Below, in pieces: positions 16,363 to 25,461 of a stretch of DNA of 64,000 bases; the stretch's first letter is position 1; each line of letters starts with the position of its first letter. The notes under the pieces are model-generated. The model was given only the letters and a program-made list of their open reading frames with translations. It searched no databases and had not been told where the DNA came from. The stretch is from NCBI RefSeq assembly GCF_013403245.1, contig NZ_JACBNQ010000014.1, positions 1-64,000 on the forward strand, given 5' to 3'. Source of the DNA: Sedimentibacter hydroxybenzoicus DSM 7310 (GTDB taxonomy: Bacteria; Bacillota; Clostridia; Tissierellales; Sedimentibacteraceae). The position numbers were made by a program, and so were the translations under genes.

Positions 16363-17307
16363 TTAGTTGTTATGAATATGTTTTAACATCTTGTAAAAGT
16401 TTTTATCTCTTCTCTCCATGGCTGCTTCGCCCTTGTCGTCAGAATAATCATACCAGCCCTTTCCTGTTTTAACTCCTAAGTTATTGTGATCCATCAACTC
16501 CTTCTGTAGCTTTGTAGGCTGTTTGGCATCACTTAATTCATTAAACAAATATGAAGAAATATAGTAAAATGTATCAAGCCCGCCTAAGTCTGCCGTTTCA
16601 AACGGTCCTAAAACGGGATATCTGAATCCCGGTCCAAACTTCATTGCTTTATCTACATCTTCAACAGTTGCTATTCCCTCTTCAACCATTTTAAGTGCTT
16701 CTCTGTAAACCGCAAATTGAATTCTGTTGCCTATAAATCCATTTACATCCTTTAATACCACCACTGATTCCTTACCTATTTCGTCTACTAATTCCTTTAA
16801 AATCATGACTGTTTCTTCTGCTGTTTCTTCTGATTTTATTAATTCTATCAAAGGAATAATATGCGGAGGATTCCACCAGTGCATACCTATGAATCTTTTC
16901 TTGTTAGTTAACTTACTGCATATAGCATTTATGCTGAGCCCCGAAGTATTAGTCGCAAAAATACAATCTTCTCTTGCTATTCCCTCTACTTCCTTCCAAT
17001 AATCCTGCTTTATGTCTAATTTTTCTATTATTGCCTCAATAATTAAGTCAGCATCCCTAAATACGTTTTTATCGGTTGTAAAAGAAATGTTTTTTAATGC
17101 TTCCTGTGCTTGTTCTTCGGTTAAGAGACCTTGTTCAATTAAGGTTTTTTGATTCAATAATATTATTCTTTTTGTATTTTCCAGATACTTTTCATCAATG
17201 TCAGTCACTGACACTTTAAATCCGTGTTGTGCAAAGATTTGGGCAATGCCGGAACCCATGGTTCCGCCGCCTGCTACACCTATGATTTTTATATCCTTAA
17301 GATTCAT
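16363..17307 (-). CDS. 3-hydroxyacyl-CoA dehydrogenase family protein
   Basis: The 314-residue enzyme has the N-terminal Rossmann motif GGGTMGSGIAQIFA (about 13-26), the family signature IGMHWWNPPHIIPLIE with the catalytic His, and the C-terminal helical domain with NGFIGNRIQFA and GPGFRYPVLGPFETADLGG. It is close to 3-hydroxybutyryl-CoA dehydrogenases and to the L-gulonate/L-carnitine dehydrogenase branch; HWWNPP favours the latter, broader group. It would oxidise or reduce a 3-hydroxyacyl substrate with NAD. It follows the ketone-body operon on the same strand but after a strong hairpin. Confidence 0.82.
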   Translation of the reverse strand: MNLKDIKIIGVAGGGTMGSGIAQIFAQHGFKVSVTDIDEKYLENTKRIILLNQKTLIEQGLLTEEQAQEALKNISFTTDKNVFRDADLIIEAIIEKLDIKQDYWKEVEGIAREDCIFATNTSGLSINAICSKLTNKKRFIGMHWWNPPHIIPLIELIKSEETAEETVMILKELVDEIGKESVVVLKDVNGFIGNRIQFAVYREALKMVEEGIATVEDVDKAMKFGPGFRYPVLGPFETADLGGLDTFYYISSYLFNELSDAKQPTKLQKELMDHNNLGVKTGKGWYDYSDDKGEAAMERRDKNFYKMLKHIHNN

Positions 17308-17350
17308 ATTCTACCTCTCTTTATGAATAATAATTTAACAATCTCCGTAT

Positions 17351-17386
17351 AACAATAAAGATGCATTTATATGCATCTTTATTGTT
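17351..17386. terminator. 16-bp perfect palindrome between gntP and the dehydrogenase
   Basis: AACAATAAAGATGCAT and its exact complement flank a TTAT loop. The AT-rich arm makes it a plausible intrinsic terminator for the operon ending with gntP on the minus strand. Confidence 0.65.
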
Positions 17387-17405
17387 ATTAAATTTGTTAT
17401 ATTTT

Positions 17406-18692
17406 TTAGTAAATTCCTAAGCTTCCTAATAAGATAGCAGGGATTGAAGCTACTACAGGCAATACAAGTGATGTCATACAAATATCTATATATGAATCCT
17501 TATGAGTCATTCCTGTAACTGCCAATAATGTTAAAACTGCTCCGTTGTGCGGTAATGTATCAAGTCCGCCTGATGCTAAAGAAGCAACTCTGTGGAAAGC
17601 CGCAGGGTCTATTCCTGTATCTAATGCTATCTGTAAATATTTTTCTCCCAAGGCTTCAAGAGCAATACTCATACCGCCTGATGCCGAACCGGTAGCACCT
17701 GCAAGTAAGTTAACGGCTATTGCTTCAGAAATAAGTGGAGTTCCGGGAACATTAAGCAATAATGATGTTAGTTTTCCGAAACCCGGTACTGCTTTAACTA
17801 CTGTTCCAAAACCAACTGCTGCCGCGGTATTTAATATTGCAGTTATAGATCCGACAGCTCCAGCACTTATTGATTTAGTAAATCCCTGATATTTATTAAA
17901 GCTTATAAGCATCGACAATACTACACCTGCTAACAAAGCTATAATTATATCAAATCCTAAGAAATTCATTGTAACGATAACCGTAATCAACGGTAAAAAT
18001 GATAAGAAAGGGTTTGGAAGGCTGCTGTAATCTACTTCAACTGCTTCTTTACCCTTCGGCTCTGTAAACACATCGCCTGCAGCCGTAAATTTCTTTTCTC
18101 TGCGTTGCAACCATAAAATACCTAGTACAAACATTAATGTTGCTGCCACAAGACCCATTATAGGAGCTGCCGTAGCCGTAGTTCCATAATAATCTGTAGG
18201 TATCATATTCTGGATTTGAGGAGTTCCCGGAAGCGCTGTCATCGTAAACGTAAATGAGCCCAGAGCTATGGAACCGGGAATTAACTTTCTCGTAATATTT
18301 GCTTCTCTGAATAATTCCAATGCCAATGGATACATAGCAAATACAACAACGAATAAACTGATTCCGCCGTAAGTTAAAACAGCACAACCAACCACAACAC
18401 CCATAATAGCTCTTTTTGGTCCCAATTTACTTGTTAACCAATGAGCTATTGATTTAGCGGCACCTGTGTAATCCATTAAATGACCAAATATTGCACCCAT
18501 CATAAATACAGGGAACCAAGACTTTACATAACCTGCAAGACCGGACATATAAGTTTCTTTATACATGTCTAATCCGTTAAGACCACCTGTCAATCCAACA
18601 ACAAGTGCACAAACAGGAGCTACCCACAATATTGAATATCCTCTGTAAGCTAAAAACATTAATAATACTAAACCCAAGATAATGCCAAACAT
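17406..18692 (-). CDS. GntP-family permease (probable 3-hydroxybutyrate or short-chain acid transporter)
   Basis: The 428-residue protein has about 12 hydrophobic segments and conserved GntP-like blocks such as SWFPVFMMGAIFGHLMDYTG and GATGSASGGMSIALEALG. The family moves gluconate and other organic acids with protons. Its position at the end of an operon with 3-hydroxybutyrate dehydrogenase, CoA-transferase and thiolase points to D-3-hydroxybutyrate, acetoacetate or a related short-chain acid. This is inference from context. Spacing to bdh is about 89 bases. The frame ends just before a perfect 16-bp palindrome. Confidence 0.8.
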   Translation of the reverse strand: MFGIILGLVLLMFLAYRGYSILWVAPVCALVVGLTGGLNGLDMYKETYMSGLAGYVKSWFPVFMMGAIFGHLMDYTGAAKSIAHWLTSKLGPKRAIMGVVVGCAVLTYGGISLFVVVFAMYPLALELFREANITRKLIPGSIALGSFTFTMTALPGTPQIQNMIPTDYYGTTATAAPIMGLVAATLMFVLGILWLQRREKKFTAAGDVFTEPKGKEAVEVDYSSLPNPFLSFLPLITVIVTMNFLGFDIIIALLAGVVLSMLISFNKYQGFTKSISAGAVGSITAILNTAAAVGFGTVVKAVPGFGKLTSLLLNVPGTPLISEAIAVNLLAGATGSASGGMSIALEALGEKYLQIALDTGIDPAAFHRVASLASGGLDTLPHNGAVLTLLAVTGMTHKDSYIDICMTSLVLPVVASIPAILLGSLGIY

Positions 18693-18781
18693 AACCTACC
18701 TCCAATAATTATATTTAATTTTATTTTTTACTTCAGAGATAACTCTGACTATTATCAAAGTTATCTCTAAGAACTGTTAGC

Positions 18782-19543
18782 TTATTGCACAGACCAAGCA
18801 CCATCTATTGAAACACAAGCGCCTGTCATGCATTGTGCTGCATCTGAGCACAGGAATTTTGCTAATTCGCCTATATCTTCAGGATTAATAAGTTTCTTTA
18901 AAGCTTGTTTCTTTAACATAACTTCAGTTACAACTCTGTCTTCGGAAATTCCGTGAGCTTTTGCCTGATCAGCTATTTGCTTTTCAACCAATGGAGTTTT
19001 TACATAGCCCGGACAAATTGAATTACAAGTAATTCCATATGGTGCTCCCTCTAATGCGGTAACCTTAGTTAAACCACTCAAACCGTGTTTAGCCGAAACG
19101 TAAGCTGATTTAAATTCTGAAGCTCTTATACCGTGAGCTGAATTCAAGTTTATAATTCTTCCCCAGCCTTGATTTTTCATATATGGGAATGCATACTTAG
19201 TTAACAAGAAAGGTGCAGTTAACATTAAATCGATTATCAATCTCCATTTTTCTTCCGGAAAATCTTCTATGGGGCTTACATTTTGAATACCTGCTACATT
19301 AACCAACACATCAACTCTTGAATATTTTTCTGCCGCAAATTCAACTAATGCTTTACAATCTTCTGATTTACTTAAATCAGTCTTTAAATATGAACCTCCT
19401 AATTTTGCAGCTTCTTCCTGCAATTTAGATTCATTAATATCCGCCATAACTAAAATTGCGCCCTCTTTAGCAAATGATTCAGCTATTGCAAGACCTATAC
19501 CGCTTGCAGCTCCTGTGACAATACAAACTTTGTTTTTTAACAT
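18782..19543 (-). CDS. 3-hydroxybutyrate dehydrogenase (SDR family)
   Basis: The 253-residue classical short-chain dehydrogenase has the NAD motif TGAASGIG (residues 10-17), NVAG, and the catalytic Ser/Tyr/Lys in NSAHG...AYVSAKHGLSGL. The acidic residue after the second strand (ADINESK) favours NAD over NADP. The C-terminal segment with SICPGYVKTPLVEKQI and the length match D-beta-hydroxybutyrate dehydrogenases. It converts D-3-hydroxybutyrate and acetoacetate. The neighbours (CoA-transferase and thiolase) carry acetoacetate on to acetyl-CoA, which supports the call. Confidence 0.87.
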   Translation of the reverse strand: MLKNKVCIVTGAASGIGLAIAESFAKEGAILVMADINESKLQEEAAKLGGSYLKTDLSKSEDCKALVEFAAEKYSRVDVLVNVAGIQNVSPIEDFPEEKWRLIIDLMLTAPFLLTKYAFPYMKNQGWGRIINLNSAHGIRASEFKSAYVSAKHGLSGLTKVTALEGAPYGITCNSICPGYVKTPLVEKQIADQAKAHGISEDRVVTEVMLKKQALKKLINPEDIGELAKFLCSDAAQCMTGACVSIDGAWSVQ

Positions 19544-19572
19544 AATATCCTCCCTTTTTTAATACAATTTGA

Positions 19573-20223
19573 TTAAACTTCCATTTGTTTTAAATCTTCT
19601 GCAATAATTAGTGTTGCTCCTGTTGCTGCCTGAACCTCTTCAACAGTAAATGCAGGGTTTATTTCTTTTAAAACAATTCCTTTATCTGTAACTTCCATTA
19701 CTCCCATTTCGGTTACTATTAAATCAACCGCATTAACGGCTGTTAACGGAAGTGTACATTCTTTAAGTATTTTGTGATTTCCTTTTGCCGTGTGATTCAT
19801 TGCTACGATAACCCTTTTAGCTCCGGTAACGAGATCCATTGCACCGCCCATTCCCGGAACCATTTTACCCGGTACCATCCAGTTAGCAAGATTTCCTTTT
19901 TCATCAACCTCTAATGCACCAAGAACTGTCGCGTCCACATGACCGCCTCTTATAATCAAAAATGATTCAGCACTGTCAAAGAATGCTCCTCCCGGATTAA
20001 TAGTTACATGAATACCTCCTGCATTTACCAAATAGCAATCCTCTTCTCCCTCAGGAGCAGCCGGTCCCATTCCTAAGAAACCATTTTCCGATTGTAAGGT
20101 AATTTCTATTCCTTCAGGTATGTAGTTAGATACTAATGTAGGAAGTCCGATTCCTAAGTTTACAACATCACCGTCTTTTAATTCCTTCGCAACTCTTCTT
20201 GCTATTAATTGTTTATCATCCAT
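19573..20223 (-). CDS. atoA: Acetate/acetoacetate CoA-transferase, beta subunit
   Basis: The 216-residue CoA-transferase family I small subunit carries the active-site Glu in the motif [12 protein letters not shown] (about residue 50), which forms the glutamyl-CoA thioester. [20 protein letters not shown] and [10 protein letters not shown] are further family blocks. With the alpha subunit it moves CoA between acetyl- or acyl-CoA and acetoacetate. Its start overlaps the stop of the alpha-subunit gene by one base, as expected for translational coupling. The butyrate-acetoacetate versus acetate preference cannot be told. Confidence 0.9.
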   Translation of the reverse strand: MDDKQLIARRVAKELKDGDVVNLGIGLPTLVSNYIPEGIEITLQSENGFLGMGPAAPEGEEDCYLVNAGGIHVTINPGGAFFDSAESFLIIRGGHVDATVLGALEVDEKGNLANWMVPGKMVPGMGGAMDLVTGAKRVIVAMNHTAKGNHKILKECTLPLTAVNAVDLIVTEMGVMEVTDKGIVLKEINPAFTVEEVQAATGATLIIAEDLKQMEV

Positions 20224-20885
20224 TAATTACTACCTCCTACATCTACTATATAATCAATAAAAATTCCAGGAGTCATAACGTCATCCGGATCAATTTCGCC
20301 TACTTCAACTACTTCGTCCGCTTCAACTATAACTATATCGGCGGCTGTTGCCATAAGCGGATTAAAGTTCCTTGTAGCTTTTGCATATCTTACATTGCCT
20401 TTTTTGTCAACCTTAGCTCCGACTATGATTGCCAAATCAGCTTTTAATGCTTTTTCTAACAGGTAGTCCTTGCCGTCCACATTAATGATGTCCTTACCTT
20501 CGGCTACAACAGTTCCTAAACCCGTAGGAGTTAAAACACCACCAAGACCTGCTCCTGCTGCCCTTACTCTTTCAGCCAGAGTACCCTGAGGAACTAATTC
20601 AACCTCCATCTCTCCTGAATTCATTTGATTGCCGGTTTCTTTATTTGTACCTACGTGTGAAGCAATTAATTTTTTAACTTGTTTGTTTACAATTAATTTT
20701 CCGATTCCAACTTCGGGAAATGAAGAGTCATTTGCAATTAATGTAAGATTTTTAACACCTTTCGCAACTAATGCATCAACAATCTGATATGGGTTTCTAC
20801 ATCCTAAAAAACCACCAATCATTATAGTCATGCCGTCATGTACCATATCTGCTGCTTGCTCAATGGTAATTAATTTATTTTTCAA
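20223..20885 (-). CDS. atoD: Acetate/acetoacetate CoA-transferase, alpha subunit
   Basis: The 220-residue large-fold subunit has [20 protein letters not shown] near the N-terminus and the CoA-binding segment with [15 protein letters not shown] (about 110-125). The C-terminal [21 protein letters not shown] block is also conserved. It pairs with the beta subunit downstream. The thiolase gene is 12 bases upstream on the same strand. This is the second step of acetoacetate use: acetoacetate to acetoacetyl-CoA. Confidence 0.9.
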   Translation of the reverse strand: MKNKLITIEQAADMVHDGMTIMIGGFLGCRNPYQIVDALVAKGVKNLTLIANDSSFPEVGIGKLIVNKQVKKLIASHVGTNKETGNQMNSGEMEVELVPQGTLAERVRAAGAGLGGVLTPTGLGTVVAEGKDIINVDGKDYLLEKALKADLAIIVGAKVDKKGNVRYAKATRNFNPLMATAADIVIVEADEVVEVGEIDPDDVMTPGIFIDYIVDVGGSN

Positions 20886-20897
20886 TATGTCATCCTC

Positions 20898-22076
20898 CTA
20901 TCTTTTTATAACTAATGCCGTTCCCTGTCCGCCGCCTATACAAAGCGTTGCAAGACCTGTTTTTGCATCTCTCTTTATCATTTCATGTATCAATGTTACA
21001 AGAATTCTTGTTCCCGAACACCCAATCGGATGCCCCAAAGCAATAGCTCCTCCGTTAACATTTGTTTTTTCAGGATCTAACCCCAACCCTTTTACAACCG
21101 ACAGTGATTGTGCTGCAAATGCTTCGTTAGCCTCAATTAAATCTACATCCTCTACTGACATGTTTGCTTTCAGTAAAGCTTTTTGTGTTGCAGGAACAGG
21201 ACCATAGCCCATTATTGACGGATCAACACCTGCATTAGCATACGCAACAATAGTTGCCAATGGTTTTATTCCCAATTCCTCAGCTTTTTCCTTTGACATT
21301 AACAATACAGCCGCTGCTGCGTCATTAATACCTGATGATGAAGCTGCAGTTACGGTGCCGTCCTTCTTAAATGCAGGCTTTAATTTCGCCATGCTTTCAA
21401 TGGTAACACCGAATCTCGGGAATTCATCCGTATCAACTATTATAGGATCTCCCTTTCTTTGAGGTATTTCAACAGGGACAATCTCATCCTTAAATTTACC
21501 TTCCTTAATTGCCTTTTCAGCTCTGTTTTGGCTCCTTACGGCAAACTCATCCTGTTCTTCCCTTGTAATGTTATATTTTTCAGCAAGATTTTCAGCAGTG
21601 ATACCCATGTGATAATTGTTAAATATATCTGTTAATCCATCATTTATCATCGAGTCAACAACTTTTCCATCACCCATTCTCAAACCCCATCTTGCATTGG
21701 GAATAAAGTAAGGTGCCTGGCTCATATTTTCAGTTCCTCCGGCAAGAATTATATCAGCATCACCTAACATAATTGCCTGAGCAGCCAAATGAACAGTTTT
21801 TAATCCAGAACCACAAAGCTTATTAATCGTCATAGACGGAACTTCTACGGGTATTCCGGCAGCAATTGATATTTGTCTCGCAACATTTTGTCCAAGACCT
21901 GTCTGAAGTATGTTTCCGAATATTACTTCCTCTACCATGTCAGGGCTAACGTTTGCTCTCTTAAGCACTTCTTCGGCAACAATACCGCCCAGTTTAACAG
22001 CAGACACATCCTTAAAGCTTCCGCCAAAATTACCTATGGCTGTTCTTGCGGCACTTACTATTACAACTTCTCTCAT
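20898..22076 (-). CDS. Acetyl-CoA acetyltransferase (thiolase)
   Basis: The 392-residue thiolase is full length, with nucleophilic Cys in [18 protein letters not shown] (about residue 88), the His in [20 protein letters not shown] and the second Cys in [12 protein letters not shown]. It interconverts acetoacetyl-CoA plus CoA with two acetyl-CoA. It is the first gene of a five-gene operon under a sigma-54 promoter whose -12 lies about 60 bases upstream of the start; atoD follows after 12 bases. The same enzyme could also run in the synthetic direction for butyrate formation. Confidence 0.94.
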   Translation of the reverse strand: MREVVIVSAARTAIGNFGGSFKDVSAVKLGGIVAEEVLKRANVSPDMVEEVIFGNILQTGLGQNVARQISIAAGIPVEVPSMTINKLCGSGLKTVHLAAQAIMLGDADIILAGGTENMSQAPYFIPNARWGLRMGDGKVVDSMINDGLTDIFNNYHMGITAENLAEKYNITREEQDEFAVRSQNRAEKAIKEGKFKDEIVPVEIPQRKGDPIIVDTDEFPRFGVTIESMAKLKPAFKKDGTVTAASSSGINDAAAAVLLMSKEKAEELGIKPLATIVAYANAGVDPSIMGYGPVPATQKALLKANMSVEDVDLIEANEAFAAQSLSVVKGLGLDPEKTNVNGGAIALGHPIGCSGTRILVTLIHEMIKRDAKTGLATLCIGGGQGTALVIKR

Positions 22077-22132
22077 ATTTTCCTCCTCTTTTATTCATCT
22101 TTTATGAGTTTTTATGTACTCACTTAATATAA

Positions 22133-22149
22133 AGCAAGTACCATGCCAA
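22133..22149 (-). promoter_or_regulatory. Sigma-54 promoter of the thiolase/CoA-transferase operon
   Basis: On the minus strand TTGGCATGGTACTTGCT matches the -24/-12 consensus (YTGGCACGRNNNTTGCW), with GG and GC at correct 12-base register. It lies 57 bases before the thiolase ATG, and a sigma-54 activator gene is next upstream. Confidence 0.88.
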
Positions 22150-22227
22150 TTCAAAATCATTTTACAAATTTCAACAATCGGCTTATTTCAATATTATTTG
22201 ATGAGTACATAATAAATATACAAAAAA

Positions 22228-22268
22228 ATAAAAAAAGAGATGTATATAATTTTATACACCTCTTTGTC
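22228..22268 (-). terminator. Terminator of the sigma-54 activator gene
   Basis: AAAGAGaTGTATA and TATACAcCTCTTT pair around a short AT loop. On the minus strand the stem is followed by a T-rich run. It separates the activator transcript from the operon promoter. Confidence 0.7.
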
Positions 22269-22317
22269 TAAAAAATAACCAACCAATAAAAACGTTCATA
22301 ATTTACCAATTTTATTT

Positions 22318-22366
22318 GTGTAGAATATTTTCTACACTTTTTATAGAAGTAGACGAATTTCTACAC
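22318..22366 (-). promoter_or_regulatory. Paired upstream activator sites (UAS)
   Basis: Two palindromes with identical spacing, GTGTAGA-N6-TCTACAC (22318-22337) and AAGTAGA-N6-TCTACAC (22347-22366), are centred 29 bases apart and about 185-215 bases upstream of the sigma-54 promoter. The second overlaps the stop of the activator gene. They are the likely binding sites of the adjacent activator. Confidence 0.75.
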
Positions 22367-24064
22367 TATATTTTTAATATTAATACCGTAATTTGCAAGT
22401 TTTTTATATAGTGCCGTCCTATGTATTCCTAATATTTTAGCAGCCTCCGTCCTGTTCCCATTTGCTTCCTTTAAAGCATACATTATCGCATTTATTTCTG
22501 CCTTGGCAATATTATCCTTCAAATACTTATTGTCACTTTTTTGTTCCTCAAATATCAGTTTCTCACTGATAAAATCAGGAAGGTGCTGCATCGTAATAAT
22601 ATTGCCCGTAGAAATATTAGCTGCCCGTTCCAAAACATTTCTCAATTCTCTTACGTTTCCCGGCCAATCATATAATTTTAAAGCTAAAATCGACTTTTCT
22701 GAAACTTTTTTAGAATTGAAGCCGATATCCAATTGTTTGTTAAGTATATCCTGACACAGCAATTCTATATCTTCAATACGTTCTCTCAAAGGCGGAATAT
22801 TTATTTTTACAACATTCAGCCTATAATATAAGTCCTGTCTGAACCTATTCTGCTCAACTAATTTATCTAAATCTTCATTTGTACAGGCAATCACCTTAAT
22901 ATCTACTTTTATTGCTGCGTTTCCGCCTATTCTTTCAAATTCTCTTTCTTCAAGAACTCTTAAGAGCTTTGCCTGCATACTGAAAGGAAGTGAGCTTATT
23001 TCGTCAAGAAGAACTGTTCCACCATTTGCAAGCTCTAATTTTCCTATTTTACCTTCTTTTTTAGCCCCGGTAAAAGCACCTGATTCGTAACCGAATAATT
23101 CCGATTCTAAAAGCTCATGCGGTATTGCGGCGCAGTTAATTCTGATAAATGGAGATTTTTTTCTTATACTTGCATGGTGAATAGCGTGAGCAAAAAATTC
23201 CTTTCCTGTTCCGCTTTCACCTTCTATCAATATTGTCGAAGAGGAATTTGCCGCTTTTAAAGCAATATCCTTCATCTCAATAACTTTCTGATTTTGCGTT
23301 ATTATATCGTCAAACGAATAATTGGCACAATACATTTTACCTAATTCTTTCTTATATATATTAACAGTATTTTCGAGTGTCTTTATTTTACTTGCTAATT
23401 CCTTGACCTCTTTGATATCCTTAAACAATACCGTTCCAACCGCACCGATTATCTTACCGTTCTTAATTATTGGTGTCCTGCTTGCAATCATATCATGTCC
23501 CTGTATCCTCTGGATGTCATAAAGCTCTTTCTGTCCTGTTTTTATAACTATATGAAGTCGTGTATTTTCTATTATTTCCTCCACCGGCTTACCTAAGACA
23601 TCCTCTTCCTTGATACCAAACAACTGTTCATAATTCCATTTAACTATTTTTCCCTCATTATCAACGAGGACAATTCCCTGATATGCATTATCCAAAATAT
23701 CCTTCATACTATTAAGCCCTTGCCTGAGTTCCTCAATTTCAGTTTCTGCTTCTTCGATATTGATTAATTCCTTAAACAAAACTACCTTGAAGTTTGAGTC
23801 GTCATTATTATCTATAAGGAAGAAATCAACAGAATATCTCCTGTTTTTCAGAAAAATTTCATATTCTGTATTACATGATTCGTTAAATATTTCCGAAAGA
23901 CCGTATTCTTGTAAAGCATCCGAAATTTTAGCAAAACTATAATCTTCCAACATGAACAACGTCTTAAACTTTTTATTGACTAAACAATTTTTGTTTTCAT
24001 CAAAAACAAATATTCCGTCACTCAGGTCATCTATTATTATTTTTAATTCATTAAACCTATTCAT
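22361..24064 (-). CDS. Sigma-54-dependent activator with PAS domains (AtoC-like role)
   Basis: The 567-residue protein has two PAS-like sensory regions (about 1-100 and 120-230, with AYQGIVLVDNEGKIVKWN). The AAA+ domain follows, with Walker A GESGTGKE near 282, the sigma-54 contact loop GAFTGA near 330 and Walker B GGTVLLDEI. A Fis-type HTH lies at the end (NRTEAAKILGIHRTALYKKL). It has no response-regulator receiver domain, so it senses directly. It lies directly upstream of the sigma-54-driven thiolase operon and its probable binding sites overlap its own 3' end. ATG 24064 has a G-rich ribosome site; a longer frame to 24124 lacks one. Confidence 0.92.
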   Translation of the reverse strand: MNRFNELKIIIDDLSDGIFVFDENKNCLVNKKFKTLFMLEDYSFAKISDALQEYGLSEIFNESCNTEYEIFLKNRRYSVDFFLIDNNDDSNFKVVLFKELINIEEAETEIEELRQGLNSMKDILDNAYQGIVLVDNEGKIVKWNYEQLFGIKEEDVLGKPVEEIIENTRLHIVIKTGQKELYDIQRIQGHDMIASRTPIIKNGKIIGAVGTVLFKDIKEVKELASKIKTLENTVNIYKKELGKMYCANYSFDDIITQNQKVIEMKDIALKAANSSSTILIEGESGTGKEFFAHAIHHASIRKKSPFIRINCAAIPHELLESELFGYESGAFTGAKKEGKIGKLELANGGTVLLDEISSLPFSMQAKLLRVLEEREFERIGGNAAIKVDIKVIACTNEDLDKLVEQNRFRQDLYYRLNVVKINIPPLRERIEDIELLCQDILNKQLDIGFNSKKVSEKSILALKLYDWPGNVRELRNVLERAANISTGNIITMQHLPDFISEKLIFEEQKSDNKYLKDNIAKAEINAIMYALKEANGNRTEAAKILGIHRTALYKKLANYGINIKNIV

Positions 24065-24099
24065 AAAATCCCCCCCGTATTTTTTATAGCAAAAATTGA

Positions 24100-24119
24100 G
24101 TGTATCAATTATACTACAC
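24100..24119 (-). promoter_or_regulatory. Possible third activator site, upstream of the activator gene
   Basis: GTGTA-N10-TACAC is a 20-base palindrome sharing the outer half-sites and total length of the two sites at 22318-22366. It could mediate autoregulation. The inner positions differ. Confidence 0.35.
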
Positions 24120-24221
24120 TTCAAAAATGATTTCCACTAATTTTTTATTTTTTTCCGTATAAATACAACACCGCCCTTGTTGCAGAACACCCCAACCATC
24201 TGACCTTGTCCGGCCTTCGAA

Positions 24222-25457
24222 TTAAAACAATATATCTTTTATTCCTGCGGCTGTTCTGGCAACAAGACAGCCTTTATTGTATGAGTACAACACAGGTGAA
24301 TTATAATTCAAAGCATCGTAATAATTCTTTGCATCCAATACGATAAAGCTTGCCGGATTACCTGTCTTGATACCATATGAATCTCCGAGGTATAAAGTCT
24401 TTGCGGCATTTGTAGATACGAACTGGTATGAATTCATTATATCCTCATATCCCATCATTTGGCATACATGAAGTCCCATGAACACCACATCGCGCATATT
24501 GCCATTTCCCAACGGATACCAGGGGTCGAAGATATCATCATGTCCGAAGGAAACATTTATTCCCTCTGCATTCAGTTCTTTAACACGTGTAACTCCACGT
24601 CTCTTCGGATATGTATCCATACGTCCCTGCAGATGTGTATTCACAAGTGGGTTAGAAACAAAATTTATGCGGCTCATTTTTAAAAGGCGCATCAGACGAA
24701 CAACATATGCGTTGTTGTATGAGTGCATGGCAGTAGTATGACTTGCCGTCACACGGTCAAACATCTGCATCTCATAAGCTCGGGCTGCTAATGTTTCAAG
24801 TCCTCGGGATGACTCATCATCTATTTCATCACAATGTACATCAACTAACTTGTTGTACTTATAAGCAAGCTCCATGGCAAAATTAAGAGAATCCACACTG
24901 TATTCCCTTGTAAATTCAAAGTGCGGAATTGCTCCAACAGCATCAGCACCCATACGAACGGCATTTTCCATAAGCTCCTTGCCGTTGGGATAGCTGAGTA
25001 TTCCCTCCTGTGGAAACGCAACTACCTGTATTGTCATGAAATCCTTCAATTCATCGCGCAGCTCAAGTATGGCATCCATGGCTGTGAGCTTTGGATCAGT
25101 GACATCCACGTGGGTACGCACATACTGAACTCCATTTGCTGCCTGCATGCGTACAGCCCTGTTCACACGTTCCTTTACATCCGATTTGGACAGCTTATCC
25201 TTGCGCTTGCTCCAGCATTCAATTCCTTCAAACAATGTTCCCGAAAGATTCCATACCGGCTCTCCCGCTGTCAGACATGTATCGAGATGCACATGGGATT
25301 CTATAAACGGAGGGAGTGCCAGCTTTCCACCCATATCAATGATTTCTTCGCCTGGTTGGGCTGAAAGATTTCCCGAAATTTCAGCAAATAAACCGTTTGT
25401 AATGCGAATGTCAGACAGTTCCTGTGAATTTTCGATATATATATTTTTTACCAGCAT
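24222..25457 (-). CDS. codA: Cytosine deaminase
   Basis: The 411-residue amidohydrolase has the metal-binding ESHVHLDTCL near residue 56, a conserved His in VDVHCDEIDD, the ASHTTAMHSY block and the terminal Asp in VSFGHDDIFDPWYPLGNGN. These match E. coli CodA, which hydrolyses cytosine to uracil and ammonia. ATG 25457 follows AAGGA; an upstream TTG at 25472 falls in the end of codB. codB ends four bases before this start, so the two are tightly coupled. G+C content is visibly higher than neighbouring genes, suggesting recent acquisition. Confidence 0.92.
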   Translation of the reverse strand: MLVKNIYIENSQELSDIRITNGLFAEISGNLSAQPGEEIIDMGGKLALPPFIESHVHLDTCLTAGEPVWNLSGTLFEGIECWSKRKDKLSKSDVKERVNRAVRMQAANGVQYVRTHVDVTDPKLTAMDAILELRDELKDFMTIQVVAFPQEGILSYPNGKELMENAVRMGADAVGAIPHFEFTREYSVDSLNFAMELAYKYNKLVDVHCDEIDDESSRGLETLAARAYEMQMFDRVTASHTTAMHSYNNAYVVRLMRLLKMSRINFVSNPLVNTHLQGRMDTYPKRRGVTRVKELNAEGINVSFGHDDIFDPWYPLGNGNMRDVVFMGLHVCQMMGYEDIMNSYQFVSTNAAKTLYLGDSYGIKTGNPASFIVLDAKNYYDALNYNSPVLYSYNKGCLVARTAAGIKDILF

Positions 25458-25461
25458 TTTA

